The notes under the pieces: generated by a model
What the model saw: the letters and a program-made list of their open reading frames with translations, nothing else
The model's database searches: none
What the model was told of the DNA's origin: nothing
Position numbers and translations under genes: made by a program
In this document: positions 1 through 8,167 of the stretch, in pieces
Numbering within the stretch: the first letter of the stretch is position 1
How the letters are laid out: the number at the start of each line of letters is the position of its first letter
DNA from: an uncultured Opitutales bacterium
Lineage (GTDB): Bacteria; Verrucomicrobiota; Verrucomicrobiia; Opitutales; Seribacteraceae
Direction of reading: 5' to 3'
DNA length: 35,316 nucleotides
Assembly: GCA_943789375.1 (NCBI GenBank)
Contig: CALSTX010000008.1
Span: forward strand, 1-35,316

Positions 1-37
1 ATGGTGCGATGTGTGACGGTAGTCACTCCTCTTTGGC

Positions 38-364
38 TTAATAATTCGTTAAGTCCTCTACCAGTTCCTTTTTTGGAACAAGGGGCACTCCATTATTCCA
101 TTGGCCTTGGAAACTGATTAGACCGTGCTTATCAAAGGATGTACCGTATCCATGTTCTACACCCATATTAAACTCTCCCTGGAAGGTGGCGACCTGGCCT
201 AACATCTTTTTTCCGTACCCATGGGGTCGTCCACTTTTCGATTCTCCCCAATAGGAATACCCGTTTGCTAATTCTATCCGTTTGATTGAATTTTTGAAAT
301 TTGGTGTGCTTCTTACTGAAGATTTCTTTTTTGCAGAAATGTAAGATTGTAATTTCAATACCAT
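38..364 (-). CDS. MORN-repeat protein or segment (108 aa), probably the C-terminal part of the adjacent Sel1 gene
   Basis: The product has about three MORN-type repeats (residues about 37-95), seen as a recurring pattern of aromatic-x-G-(4-5)-G-x-x-HGYG, including GRPHGYGKK and GVEHGYGTSF. MORN repeats form beta-hairpin stacks; no enzymatic role can be read from them. The ORF has no signal peptide of its own. Reading upstream past its first Met, the frame stays open back to the end of the Sel1-repeat gene (168-869), which overlaps it in another frame. Removing one A from an A6 run (plus-strand T6 at 375-380) would join the two into one secreted Sel1-MORN protein of about 270 residues. I therefore think the Met at 364 is not a natural start. 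The MORN family is clear; the independent-gene status is doubtful. Confidence 0.6.
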   Translation of the reverse strand: MVLKLQSYISAKKKSSVRSTPNFKNSIKRIELANGYSYWGESKSGRPHGYGKKMLGQVATFQGEFNMGVEHGYGTSFDKHGLISFQGQWNNGVPLVPKKELVEDLTNY

Positions 365-869
365 TAAATCTAGCTTTTTTGATTGGGACTGTAGTTAGAT
401 TTTGAGAAATATTTTCGAGTCGAGTGAATGCATTTTTATTTCCATGCTGATGACTAGTTTTATACCATGTGGCAGACTCCATCCATTTTCCTTCTAATTC
501 CAAACAATATCCCAAATCTTGCATCGAGTCTGAATTTCCCTGATTTGAACTGATTAAGAACCATTTCTTTGCTAAATCTATGCTGGAGCTGGTCCCTTTA
601 CCGTATAGGTGAGCTCTACCCATATAGCGACATGCTGAGGGATGGTTTTGCTCTGCAGCCATTTTCATCCAATAGTAAGCTTCTATAGCATCGATATTCT
701 TACCTGCTTGATAGTATAAACCAAGTTGGTACTGAGTATTAGTATCTCCTTTTAACGCTAATAATTTTTTTTCAGATAAATTAAATGAAAACGCTGTATT
801 AACAATAGAAGAAAGTATCAATAAACAAAACATGACTTTAAAAACATGTTTTTTAAGATTGATCAACAT
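168..869 (-). CDS. Secreted Sel1-repeat (TPR-like) protein; C-terminal third probably out of frame
   Basis: A hydrophobic signal peptide (about residues 8-28, ending near TAFS) is followed by about three Sel1-like repeats (residues about 40-150). Their signatures are QYQLGLYYQAG, AYYWMKMAAEQNHPSA, YMGRAHLYGKG and AKKWFLISSNQGNSDS. Sel1 repeats are short helical protein-interaction modules common in secreted proteins. After about residue 163 the reading becomes Lys/Phe/Arg-rich and loses all repeat character, while the overlapping frame there encodes MORN repeats. The last 60-70 residues are therefore probably an artefact of a frameshift at the A6 run (plus 375-380). The gene lies 24 bases after the FecR-like gene and is the last of the cassette. 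The partner is unknown. Confidence 0.65.
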   Translation of the reverse strand: MLINLKKHVFKVMFCLLILSSIVNTAFSFNLSEKKLLALKGDTNTQYQLGLYYQAGKNIDAIEAYYWMKMAAEQNHPSACRYMGRAHLYGKGTSSSIDLAKKWFLISSNQGNSDSMQDLGYCLELEGKWMESATWYKTSHQHGNKNAFTRLENISQNLTTVPIKKARFNGIEITILHFCKKEIFSKKHTKFQKFNQTDRISKRVFLLGRIEKWTTPWVRKKDVRPGRHLPGRV

Positions 870-893
870 TTGGAACTAAACTTTTTTACAATT

Positions 894-1640
894 TTATTTA
901 GTTTCTTCTTCTCCGAATGCCCACATTTGAAGATTGTCATCGGTAGGTGCATCTCCTATCAGAGCATTAAACTTTCCCTTTAATCGAAGTTGCTGTGCAT
1001 AAATTGACAATGAAATTCTTTTCATGGAGGGTAGGGCAGTAGGAAACGAATTAATTAGTCTACTTGATTTTAAAAGCAATAAAAGATCAATGTCATATGC
1101 ATTTCCAAGTTGTGATGGGGATCCTATTACCATGGTTAATCTTCCCCGGAATATCTCTTTAGATTCTCCCTTGTCAGGGACAATCAGCCCTTTGCCTTCG
1201 AGTGGAATGAACTTAAATCCCCCGTTACTTGTGCAATCAACAATTGCGGTATATTGTCCTTTGGTCGATAGATTCGATTGCTTTGATTTTATATTTAAAT
1301 TCCCCTCGCCCCTTTTATAAATAAGTGCAGTTCCTTTAGTCAAAGCGATTTCTTTTTGTTTAATACCAACTATTGAATTGGAACCCAATCGAATTTGTAA
1401 GTCTTTGCTCGCTAGTTCACAAAGTGACTGTTCTTTCGTATGTAAAGAATCACCGTTTCTAAAGGTGGAATTTTGATCAAACCTTACTAGATTTGTACCT
1501 GTGTTTTCAACAGCAGGGAAAAGCCAGTTTGTTCCTAGTGAAAAGGTACATTCAAGATCATGTTGACTCCCTCCTTGAGCAAACAAAAATGCTCCCATGC
1601 AAAGCAAGGGAGCATTTATAATAAGAGTTTTAAAGTGCAA
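894..1640 (-). CDS. FecR-like periplasmic protein
   Basis: The 248-residue product has an N-terminal signal peptide (about residues 1-22, ending FLFAQ). A beta-rich region at about residues 60-155 has the FecR pattern: a GDSLHTKEQSLCELA strand pair, LRLGSNS-like turns, and a stretch ending in IVPDKGESKEI. FecR domains are known from sigma-regulator proteins. In several phyla single FecR domains also occur on secreted proteins beside surface proteins, and no anti-sigma cytoplasmic part or membrane helix is visible here. The start is a TTG at 1640 that gives a complete signal peptide; I see no better start. It begins 3 bases after the reconstructed stop of the beta-barrel gene, so the two are probably co-transcribed. 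The C-terminal 80 residues (about 170-248) match nothing I recognise. Confidence 0.6.
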   Translation of the reverse strand: MHFKTLIINAPLLCMGAFLFAQGGSQHDLECTFSLGTNWLFPAVENTGTNLVRFDQNSTFRNGDSLHTKEQSLCELASKDLQIRLGSNSIVGIKQKEIALTKGTALIYKRGEGNLNIKSKQSNLSTKGQYTAIVDCTSNGGFKFIPLEGKGLIVPDKGESKEIFRGRLTMVIGSPSQLGNAYDIDLLLLLKSSRLINSFPTALPSMKRISLSIYAQQLRLKGKFNALIGDAPTDDNLQMWAFGEEETK

Positions 1641-1643
1641 TTT

Positions 1644-2639
1644 TCAGAATGTGGTGCTTAAACCTAAGCGCCAAGACCTGCGGTTCCTTTAATGAAGTCG
1701 TACGGTATTGCTCCTGCGTCTTTCGTGTCTCTTTTGGAAAAGCCACCAAATAAACTAAGGTTTAAGTCATTATCGAATGAATAATCTATTTTCAAATTAA
1801 GTGAGTGGATCAAATCTTCGCGACCATTGTTTTCATGAAGTGTATTACTTTTCGTATAGGTTTTGTAAGTGGCAGAATAGGAAGGTGAAATCAATGAAGT
1901 TCTCGTAAAATAATATTGAATCCCATATGAACCGATGACATCGAAAGAATCTAGGAAAGATCTAGACAGAACTTGGGTCAAGGGCATGTTCATCAGCGTC
2001 TGTGTCATGATAACCAATTGACATATTAAATATTCCTAAAATGTCCTTGTTGTGAGAGTATGTTTTTAGAATCACCTACATTTGGGTAAAACTCAGAATA
2101 AGTTTCTGTGTCCGTTGAGTCGTTGCTATCGGATGCATAACTCACTCCCAAACGGTAAGACCATCCGTTGCTGTGCTGGACATTAGCCATAATGTAGGCA
2201 CTTGTAGATGTGTAGTCTAAGCCAATCTAAGTTACTTGCTAAGAATTCTGTCTTGGTGTAACTTACTCCTACATAGGGTGTTATTACAGCATCCTTTAAT
2301 TCAATTTGTCCTAACCCTGCACCTAAATGGGCAGTGTTAGACCATACTGCGTCTTTTTGTGAGTTAAGTACGCTATTTTTTTGTGTCTGAGAGGGGATTG
2401 TCGTCATAATAAATCTTTGAATCAACTCCACCAAAAGCAGAAATATTTTCGGTCTTTAAGAAAATTGGTCGTTGTGCACCAGCATCGCTAGCATCGACAT
2501 TTGCGTTAACTCCTTCAGCAGATGTTACTGCTGATGGGGGTTGATTACTTCTCTCTATGGTGGTGGGATCTACTTGAGCGAAGAGAATGCTGGGTGCTGT
2601 GGCAATTAAAGCCACTAAGTTTGATATATTAGTTTTCAT
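1644..2639 (-). pseudogene. Outer-membrane beta-barrel protein, broken by about five single-base indels
   Basis: The start is ATG at 2639, which gives a signal peptide ending SILFAQ. Reading on requires frame changes near 2376-2382 (A7 run), 2218-2220, 2045-2046, 1960-1970 and about 1670. With these corrected, the product is about 330 residues of alternating polar/hydrophobic beta-strands such as TPYVGVSYTKTEF, WSYRLGVSYAS, GIQYYFTRTSL and LNLSLFGGFSKRD. It ends LGLSTTF, a C-terminal Phe strand typical of proteins inserted by the BAM complex. As written, the last long frame stops at 1664 and misses this strand. No stop codon other than those caused by the shifts interrupts it, so the damage is recent or is sequence error. 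It lies 37 bases after the repeat-protein gene and 3 bases before the FecR-like gene. It may be an anchor or export partner for the repeat protein; that is inference. Confidence 0.7.
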
Positions 2640-2776
2640 TTTGATAAATTTTTTGTTGTTAGTTAAGGGATACAACTTAGAAGTTTATGACCTTAACTTT
2701 TGGTGTGCCGTTTGGATGGGTGCCGCCTGTTGCCCAGTTGCCATTCTTCCCTGCAAATGAATCTTGAGTAAGGATA

Positions 2777-4519
2777 TCAGCTTCCGTGTTTTACATTAGT
2801 AAGGTTGACTCCTCCAACCATAGGAGAGGTAAATGTGTCGAAATGAAGAGTTCCGTTCTGACTTCTTAACACTACTTCTGATGTTTGTGGAAAATTGACA
2901 TTTCTAAGGTTTAGAGTAATTGCTTCCATGTAAACATCATCCACACGACCATTGATGTTTAATCCATTAATTTGAATCAGATTCTGCGCGTACATGTAAA
3001 CATTATCAGGATCTGAATTTTCACCTCCTGTTCCTACAGATATACTATTTCTTTGTGCTGTATCTGTTCCGATATGCAACTCATCCAATGTTCCGATTGC
3101 CAAGTTTCCTCCGACGCTCATGGCAACATTTATCAGTTTAATGGTATCCTGTGCTCCAATCGCAGCGTTTGCACCCGTGTATGTTAAATTAACAACATCT
3201 GGGTTACCAACATAATCAGCAGAATTAGCGGATGATTCCTCAGATCGAATGTAGAGGTCATCAGCTGCACCTAGAACAACAACTCCGTTTTCAGTTTTGT
3301 TGGAATTAGTTACTGTTAAATCACCTTTAATTGTCATGTCCTTTGCAGCACCAATCATTGCAATCCTACGAGTCTTACCGTCTGGCAGGACATCTGATGC
3401 ATCGAGTGTTGCACCAGCTGTAAAAGTAATGTTCGAGCCGGTGCTTATTTTGATGTTAGATGTCGAGACCGAAGTTACTGTACTGCCAGTCACATCCTTA
3501 CCAAGTGCACGAGCACCCAAATCCGTCAAGAACTGTTGATAATAACTTGTATCGGCTTGAGCAAATGTTCCTAATCCAATCGATTGATTAAACGCCACAT
3601 ACGAGCTACCAAGAACTGCATCGGCAAGGGCCGTACCATTTTCTCCCAAAGCACCGTATTGAGCAAGCAGGCGAACTAGTTCTGTATTGTAACCACTCGC
3701 AGCTAAACTTGATAGAGTTATGTCATCAGCAAGATCTTCATCATTTGTAACTGTTCTTGGAGTTAAAAGTAAGTTAGCAACCGTTACGGCTGATTCAAGT
3801 GCAGCCTGAAAACCAGTATAACGAGTACCCGGTAAGTTTGTTACTGATGTCGCTGCGTCTTGAACTTGAGAAGAACCATGTGCACTTTCAGCTGCATCGG
3901 TTAAGCTACCTCCAGAGACTTTAGAAGCAACATCATCACTTTCAGCGAGAGCTTGGCGTTGATCCGGGTCAAGCGCTATTGCTTCATCAATGTCTCCACC
4001 GTGGTGAGCGAGTGTAGCGATATGTGCACCGTCTTGGTGAACTTTAGTGAGATCAGTGCTTGTAGCAATTTTGTCAAGGTTTGCTAAGTCCTGAGCCCCC
4101 ATGATTGCTAGATCAGTGGCACTAATATTACCTATTGCGGACAAAATGCTGGTAACATCATCACCTTTAGTTTTGTAAGAGTGAGCAATCTTTGCTTTGT
4201 GTCCAACACTGGTAACGGCTGCGATGTCGACTCCAGTTGCCAGTGTCGCCATGTGTGTGGGATCAAATTCTTTAAGAGAAGTAGTGAACTCCACTGTAAT
4301 AGTTGTATGGATTGTGGTTACGATGGATGCAATGTCAACGCCTGCTCCGCCTGCATCGACATAAACGGAAGCCAGTTCTCCTTTGGTGGCGAAATGAGAA
4401 AGATCAGCAACTTGCAGACCGGAGGACATATCAGTACCGGCTGCCATCGTCGCCATGTGCGTTGGATCGAGCTTTGCGAGTGCTGTTGTGTGATCTTCAT
4501 CGAGAGTTAGCGTGTACAT
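2777..4519 (-). CDS. Largest intact reading frame of the repeat protein (580 aa)
   Basis: This 580-codon stretch is the only long unbroken part of the gene described for 2677-5875. It opens inside a repeat copy (EDHTTALAKLDPTHMATMAAG, about residues 8-28), so its first Met is not a natural start. Two more, progressively degenerate copies follow (FDPTHMATLATGVDI, then DGAHIATLAHHGGDI). Residues about 230-350 are Ala/Leu-rich and probably helical. Residues about 360-575 are a run of short Thr/Asn/Gly-rich beta-strands of the right-handed beta-helix kind (MTIKGDLTV, LYIRSEE, MSVGGNLAIG, VYMEAITLNLRNV). The frame ends just after NLTNVKHGS, where one base shift near 2790 would restore a further 38-residue tail. 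It lacks a signal peptide, which lies far upstream at 5875. Confidence 0.6.
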   Translation of the reverse strand: MYTLTLDEDHTTALAKLDPTHMATMAAGTDMSSGLQVADLSHFATKGELASVYVDAGGAGVDIASIVTTIHTTITVEFTTSLKEFDPTHMATLATGVDIAAVTSVGHKAKIAHSYKTKGDDVTSILSAIGNISATDLAIMGAQDLANLDKIATSTDLTKVHQDGAHIATLAHHGGDIDEAIALDPDQRQALAESDDVASKVSGGSLTDAAESAHGSSQVQDAATSVTNLPGTRYTGFQAALESAVTVANLLLTPRTVTNDEDLADDITLSSLAASGYNTELVRLLAQYGALGENGTALADAVLGSSYVAFNQSIGLGTFAQADTSYYQQFLTDLGARALGKDVTGSTVTSVSTSNIKISTGSNITFTAGATLDASDVLPDGKTRRIAMIGAAKDMTIKGDLTVTNSNKTENGVVVLGAADDLYIRSEESSANSADYVGNPDVVNLTYTGANAAIGAQDTIKLINVAMSVGGNLAIGTLDELHIGTDTAQRNSISVGTGGENSDPDNVYMYAQNLIQINGLNINGRVDDVYMEAITLNLRNVNFPQTSEVVLRSQNGTLHFDTFTSPMVGGVNLTNVKHGS

Positions 4520-5450
4520 TCGTTACGAAATCCGTAATTGCTGACACCACTTAGATCAGTGCCACCGGCTGAAACTTTAGCGAACTCCACGACGACTTCT
4601 GCTTTAGTAGCAAAGTGAGATAAGTTTAGTCGCAACATTAACACCAGTGGCAGTAAGGTCTGTCCCTGCTGCCATTGTTGCCATATGACTAGGGTCTAGA
4701 TTTGCAAGTGCAGTTGTGTGATCCTCGTCTAAGTTAGAGTGAATATTGGTTACAAAAGTCCCAATATCAATTTTAGAAAAATCTATGTTTCCTGATGCGT
4801 CTATGGTTGCAGTACCGACAGAGACTTTCGCAAACTCAACTACGACCTCTGCTTTTGTTGCGAAGTGTTTTAGTTTACCTGCTACATCAACGCCCAGATG
4901 CAGTCAGATCAGTCCCGGTCGCCATAGTTGTCAAGTGGGAAGGGTCTAATTGTTGGAGTGCTGTCAAGTGGTCATCGTCTAAATTGGCGTGAATGTTTGT
5001 GGCAACTGTCGCTAAATCTATGCTTGCCAAGTCGAGATTTTCCTGATGCATCAGCTGTTGCCGCAGGTGCAGCGGCTTTTGCGAATTCAACCGTAACTTC
5101 TGCTTTGGTTGCAAACTTCTTAACCGACTGCTTCAGTGTTGATGCATCAAAGGATGTGGTCAGGTCGATACCAGTTGAGAAAGTGTCGACATGTGAGTTT
5201 TCTCCAGCGATTTGAGTGCAGTTACAAGCTGTCTCCGTCCAAGCTTGCGTGTAGGTGCTCAACCACGCTTGAAAGGTTCGTTGTGTCAATCGTGTCCGAT
5301 ACTTGTGCCAAGCATTGCCGATGTGACATCCACCCGTGCTAGCAAAGTTGTCCATATTGGCGTACATCCGTCTGATGCAAATGTTGTCATGTGGGTTGGG
5401 TCTAACTTACTCAGTGTACTCAGATGGTCTGTTGTTATCGTTGTCGCAAT
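4020..5450 (-). repeat. About seven imperfect tandem protein-coding repeats of about 200-260 bases
   Basis: The unit recurs with cores near 5390, 5190, 4935, 4685, 4460, 4260 and 4030 (minus strand). In the best copies it reads, in order: TNIHANLDEDHTTAL, a LDPTHMATMATGTDL core, a TATGVDVA link, then HFATKAEVVVEFAKV, then a short SG-D-S-GNIDL link. The HFATKAEV segment is clear in three copies and drifts in a fourth (HFATKGELASV). The last copies (4260, 4030) keep only the DPTHMATLATG-like core. Conservation is at the protein level, with the frame broken by single-base indels in most copies. The DNA copies are too diverged and too variable in length to be a CRISPR or a simple satellite. Confidence 0.75.
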
Positions 5451-5949
5451 TGAGGTGACCACTCTTGTGAGAGTCAGCGGCACCGGTCATTGATCGCTCT
5501 TCTGCCGACTAAGACTGGCATCTGCAGCATTTGAGAATACCTCGACCAAACTTAACTAAGAGTTTTGAGTTGGGTCGCACGGGTTGCTGCGTCGCCTGAA
5601 AGTTGAGCGTTTAGGGTAGTTAATCCAGCGGAACCAAGTGCTGCTAAGGTTGCGGAGTCAATTCCAGTCGCCTGCGCCTGGATGATAGCATTACTCTCGA
5701 TTGCACTAGGTGCAGACGGAGTAAATATAGAAGGTGATGTGAGTTGTTTCTCGATTTCTACATCTTCTTCGGCTTCCTCATTTTTTTCTGATTTAGTTTC
5801 TTGAGCGTTTGAGATCAACGCTGTGGAAATAATGAAAATAGCGTTAGATAAGAATAATTTTAGGTATTTAGACATGATTGATTATGGTTGGTTATTAAAG
5901 CAGATAATAGAATTTTAATATATTATGCAAGTCTAATTGGTTCGAAAAT

Positions 5950-6036
5950 TGGTGCCGAGAGCGAGACTTGAACTCGCACATCCTTGCGGACACTAGAACC
6001 TGAATCTAGCGCGTCTACCAATTCCGCCACCTCGGC
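5950..6036 (-). tRNA. tRNA-Leu, anticodon CAG
   Basis: On the minus strand the molecule runs from 6036 to 5950, 87 bases including an encoded CCA. The acceptor stem GCCGAGG pairs with the 3' CTCTCGGC side (one G-U). The D-arm has the GGTAGACGC motif, the anticodon stem-loop is CTAGATT-CAG-GTTCTAG, and the variable arm is long (GTGTCCGCAAGGATGT), as expected for a class II leucine tRNA. The T-arm contains GTTCAAGTC. CAG reads CUG leucine codons. It lies between the aroC/CobW-like pair and the surface-protein cassette, all in the same orientation; tRNA genes are common insertion borders. Confidence 0.95.
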
Positions 6037-6046
6037 TAAACTAAGA

Positions 6047-6052
6047 ATTATA
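6047..6052 (-). promoter_or_regulatory. Candidate -10 box for tRNA-Leu
   Basis: A perfect TATAAT on the minus strand ends 10 bases before the first base of the tRNA. The -35 position 17 bases further up (CAATCA) is a poor match to TTGACA, so only the -10 is persuasive. Confidence 0.4.
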
Positions 6053-6105
6053 AAATAAGAAAAGGTGGGTGATTGCGAACCAAAAAATAATTTCACGAAG
6101 TTTTT

Positions 6106-6777
6106 TTACCAAGACGGTATCAAAATTGGCTTCATTCGATTACCGTTGGGTTGCCTAGCTAAAAAGGGGTCGTTTTCTGGAATTTCTTCTGTGTCTAGTA
6201 CATCGAATGGATCGAAAATATGGGTCATTCGTCTCGATACTGGAGATAATATTTTGTCAATTGGGGGATCTTTTGATTTTGGCAGGATGAAGGTTTCCAT
6301 CGGATATCGCATGGTTTTGTAGCGATCAAGAATTGAACTTAAAGATTGGGAGTTTTCATTGGTTCTATTTGAAAAGCAAAAAACATCTGAGAAGTGAGCA
6401 CAACCATCAATCCAGTCCAAAAGTTGATCCTTTGCGTCATTTAAATACTCTGAATTGATGAAAGTTATAATTCTTCCAATTTCTAATTCTTCCTCCTGGT
6501 CAACAAATTCCTGTAAGGATTCAAATTGGTCGGCTAGTTCAATTCGATTCGATAAAAATAAAAACCATTCATTAATATTCTCTTCTTCCAGGTTTTTAAT
6601 TTTAAATCCATGGTCTATCCATTCCCAATGACTAAAAGGAAGTTCTGTGCTTTCTAATTCATGTGGGAAAAGGAAATGGGAACTAGGATTTTTATCTGTT
6701 GGGTTGATTGCGTGTGCAAGTGTTGACCTGCGATTAGAGTCGGGAGTACCAACAATAACATGGAGCACTCCTTTCAT
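6106..6777 (-). CDS. CobW/COG0523-like protein with degenerate P-loop
   Basis: A 223-residue protein without a signal peptide or membrane helix. The N-terminus ([19 protein letters not shown], residues 6-24) sits where a Walker A loop would be, but the G-x4-GK-S/T pattern is reduced to [10 protein letters not shown]. Further on, ITFINSEYL followed by [18 protein letters not shown] (residues about 124-141) resembles the CobW/COG0523 region after Walker B, where a beta-strand and a NRT/NKxD-like base-recognition segment occur. These proteins are metal-chaperone GTPases. Here the loss of the Lys makes GTP hydrolysis doubtful. Its ATG overlaps the aroC stop by four bases (ATGA), so it is probably translated by coupling to aroC. 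It may instead be an unrelated Verrucomicrobia-type protein; the family call is tentative. Confidence 0.45.
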   Translation of the reverse strand: MKGVLHVIVGTPDSNRRSTLAHAINPTDKNPSSHFLFPHELESTELPFSHWEWIDHGFKIKNLEEENINEWFLFLSNRIELADQFESLQEFVDQEEELEIGRIITFINSEYLNDAKDQLLDWIDGCAHFSDVFCFSNRTNENSQSLSSILDRYKTMRYPMETFILPKSKDPPIDKILSPVSRRMTHIFDPFDVLDTEEIPENDPFLARQPNGNRMKPILIPSW

Positions 6778-7877
6778 TTACTTTGAAATGAAAAGGAACG
6801 GCACTGTGCATGATGTCTCATGCGATGATCTATTAATACTAAAGCACTCATTGCTTCCACGATGGGGACGGCTCGAGGTAAGACACAGGGATCGTGTCTT
6901 CCTCTACCCATCAGTTGAGTTTCATTTCCTTTACCATCCACAGTATCTTGAACTTGAAGAACGGTGGCGGTAGGTTTGAATGCAATTCGAAAGTATATTT
7001 CTTCTCCATTGCTTATTCCCCCTTGTACTCCACCTGAACGGTTGGACTTGGTTCTTATTCCCTCATTACCACTTTCGAATGCATCGTTGTGCTCGGAACC
7101 TTTTAAAAAGGTTCCCGCAAAACCACTCCCCACCTCAAATCCTTTGGTTGCAGGCAGGGAAAGCATTGCTTTTCCGAGGTCCGCTTCCAAGCGGTCAAAT
7201 ACAGGGGATCCCCAACCGACTGGCAGTCCATTGATTCGACATAAAATAGAACCACCTACGGAATCACCTTCTTTTTTTGCCTTGAGTACGCAAGCTTCCA
7301 TTTTTTCCGCGGTTTCTTGATGCGGGCAACGAGTCGGGGAAGATTCAATTTGATCTCGAGTGGGAATCTCTCTCAACATAGGAGATTGAATGTTATATAT
7401 GCGTTCCACATAAGTAGAAATTTGAACTTGATCAAAACCAAGAATTTTTTGTGCGATTGCCCCTGCTGCAACGCGGGCAATTGTTTCACGAGCAGATGAT
7501 CGCCCCCCTCCTTCGTGGTTTCGGAGACCGTATTTTGTTTGGTAGGTGAAATCGGCATGGGATGGGCGAAACTTCTCTTTCATTTCGTCATATGCTTGTG
7601 GTCTTGCATCTTTGTTTCGAACCAACATGGCAATCGGAGTGCCGAGAGTTTTTCCTTCAAATACACCGGATAAGATTTCAATCTTATCCGCCTCATCTCG
7701 AGGAGTAGTTAGCTTACTTTGACCAGGGCGTCTCCGGTCGAGGGCGGGTTGTATGTCGTCTAAGGACAATGGGAGTTGTGGAGGACATCCGTCCACAACC
7801 ACACCTATACCACCTCCATGACTTTCTCCCCAGGAGGAGATACGAAAGAGTGAACCAAAAGAATTTCCCATTACCAT
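6774..7877 (-). CDS. aroC: Chorismate synthase
   Basis: Catalyses the last shikimate-pathway step, 5-enolpyruvylshikimate-3-phosphate to chorismate, with reduced FMN. Family signatures are clear: [20 protein letters not shown] at the N-terminus (residues 5-24), [19 protein letters not shown] (about 48-66), [13 protein letters not shown], the [20 protein letters not shown] block with [10 protein letters not shown], and a C-terminal [17 protein letters not shown]. The 367-residue length is usual. Two in-frame ATGs lie near 7877 and 7871. The second gives MGNSFG, closer to the usual N-terminus, and neither has a strong Shine-Dalgarno. It is followed by the overlapping CobW-like gene and diverges from ffs-dnaX across 99 bases. 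Confidence 0.96.
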   Translation of the reverse strand: MVMGNSFGSLFRISSWGESHGGGIGVVVDGCPPQLPLSLDDIQPALDRRRPGQSKLTTPRDEADKIEILSGVFEGKTLGTPIAMLVRNKDARPQAYDEMKEKFRPSHADFTYQTKYGLRNHEGGGRSSARETIARVAAGAIAQKILGFDQVQISTYVERIYNIQSPMLREIPTRDQIESSPTRCPHQETAEKMEACVLKAKKEGDSVGGSILCRINGLPVGWGSPVFDRLEADLGKAMLSLPATKGFEVGSGFAGTFLKGSEHNDAFESGNEGIRTKSNRSGGVQGGISNGEEIYFRIAFKPTATVLQVQDTVDGKGNETQLMGRGRHDPCVLPRAVPIVEAMSALVLIDHRMRHHAQCRSFSFQSK

Positions 7878-7939
7878 ATATCAAATTTATCGGGGAAAAA
7901 ACGCAAAGCTAAAAGTATTGAATTTATTGTAGTTTTAAG

Positions 7940-7970
7940 TTGCCTTTTAATAATCAAATTAGTTTGCTAA
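7940..7970 (+). promoter_or_regulatory. Possible ffs promoter
   Basis: TTGCCT at 7940-7945 could be a -35 element, and TTGCTA/TGCTAA at 7964-7970 a weak -10, separated by about 18 bases. The predicted RNA start is about 7 bases later. The -10 is poor, so this is only a candidate. Confidence 0.3.
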
Positions 7971-7976
7971 AGCCTA

Positions 7977-8078
<102 letters not shown>

Positions 8079-8156
8079 GTGTTTTATTATCAATGTTAAA
8101 ACCGAGTCGTTCAAAAAAAGTTTCGCTTGCGTGATCTTTTGGTTCACGGCAAGAAA

Positions 8157-8161
8157 GAGGG
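8157..8161 (+). promoter_or_regulatory. Ribosome binding site of dnaX
   Basis: GAGGG, inside AAAGAGGG, ends 6 bases before the ATG at 8168 and supports that start. Confidence 0.7.
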
Positions 8162-8167
8162 TGTAAT

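Larger units (their letters stand above)
2677..5875 (-). pseudogene. Large secreted repeat protein (adhesin-like), broken by about ten indels
   Basis: Starts at ATG 5875 with a signal peptide (residues about 1-24, ending LISNAQ) and an acidic stretch (EKNEEAEEDVEIE). A repeat region covers about 5480-4020 (see the repeat entry). A long Ala/Thr/Gly/Asp-rich beta-helix-like region follows (residues about 350-560 of the intact 2777-4519 segment: ITFTAGATLDAS, MTIKGDLTVTNS, LYIRSEES). The frame changes at about 5555, 5500, 5485, 5365-5340, 5220, 5185, 5038, 4896, 4630, 4525 and 2790. Correcting the last one adds a tail ending THPNGTPKVKVINF, with the stop at 2677-2679. The whole protein would be about 1060 residues. 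Alternating-strand DNA-encoded repeats followed by an adhesin-like beta-helix suggest a surface filament or adhesin; no named family was recognised. The first gene of the cassette, with no clear Shine-Dalgarno sequence. Confidence 0.7.

Noticed and set aside
13..26. GTGAC-GGTA-GTCAC inverted repeat as terminator after the MORN gene
   Set aside because: The stem is 5 bp and no T tract follows on the minus strand.
1024..1320. Plus-strand ORF of 98 codons over the FecR-like gene
   Set aside because: It lies antisense to a gene with signal peptide and FecR pattern, and has no recognisable domain or ribosome binding site.
4020..5450. Regular repeats suggesting a CRISPR array
   Set aside because: Units are 200-260 bases, imperfect and coding for the same peptide cores, with no short identical repeats and unique spacers.
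5876..5949. Promoter for the surface-protein cassette
   Set aside because: AT-rich boxes such as TTGCAT and TATTAT exist, but their spacing is 15 bases and no single pair stands out.
6081..6110. A-rich/T-rich hairpin after the CobW-like gene as an intrinsic terminator
   Set aside because: The possible stem is only A-T pairs plus three weak pairs; I could not support a stable hairpin.
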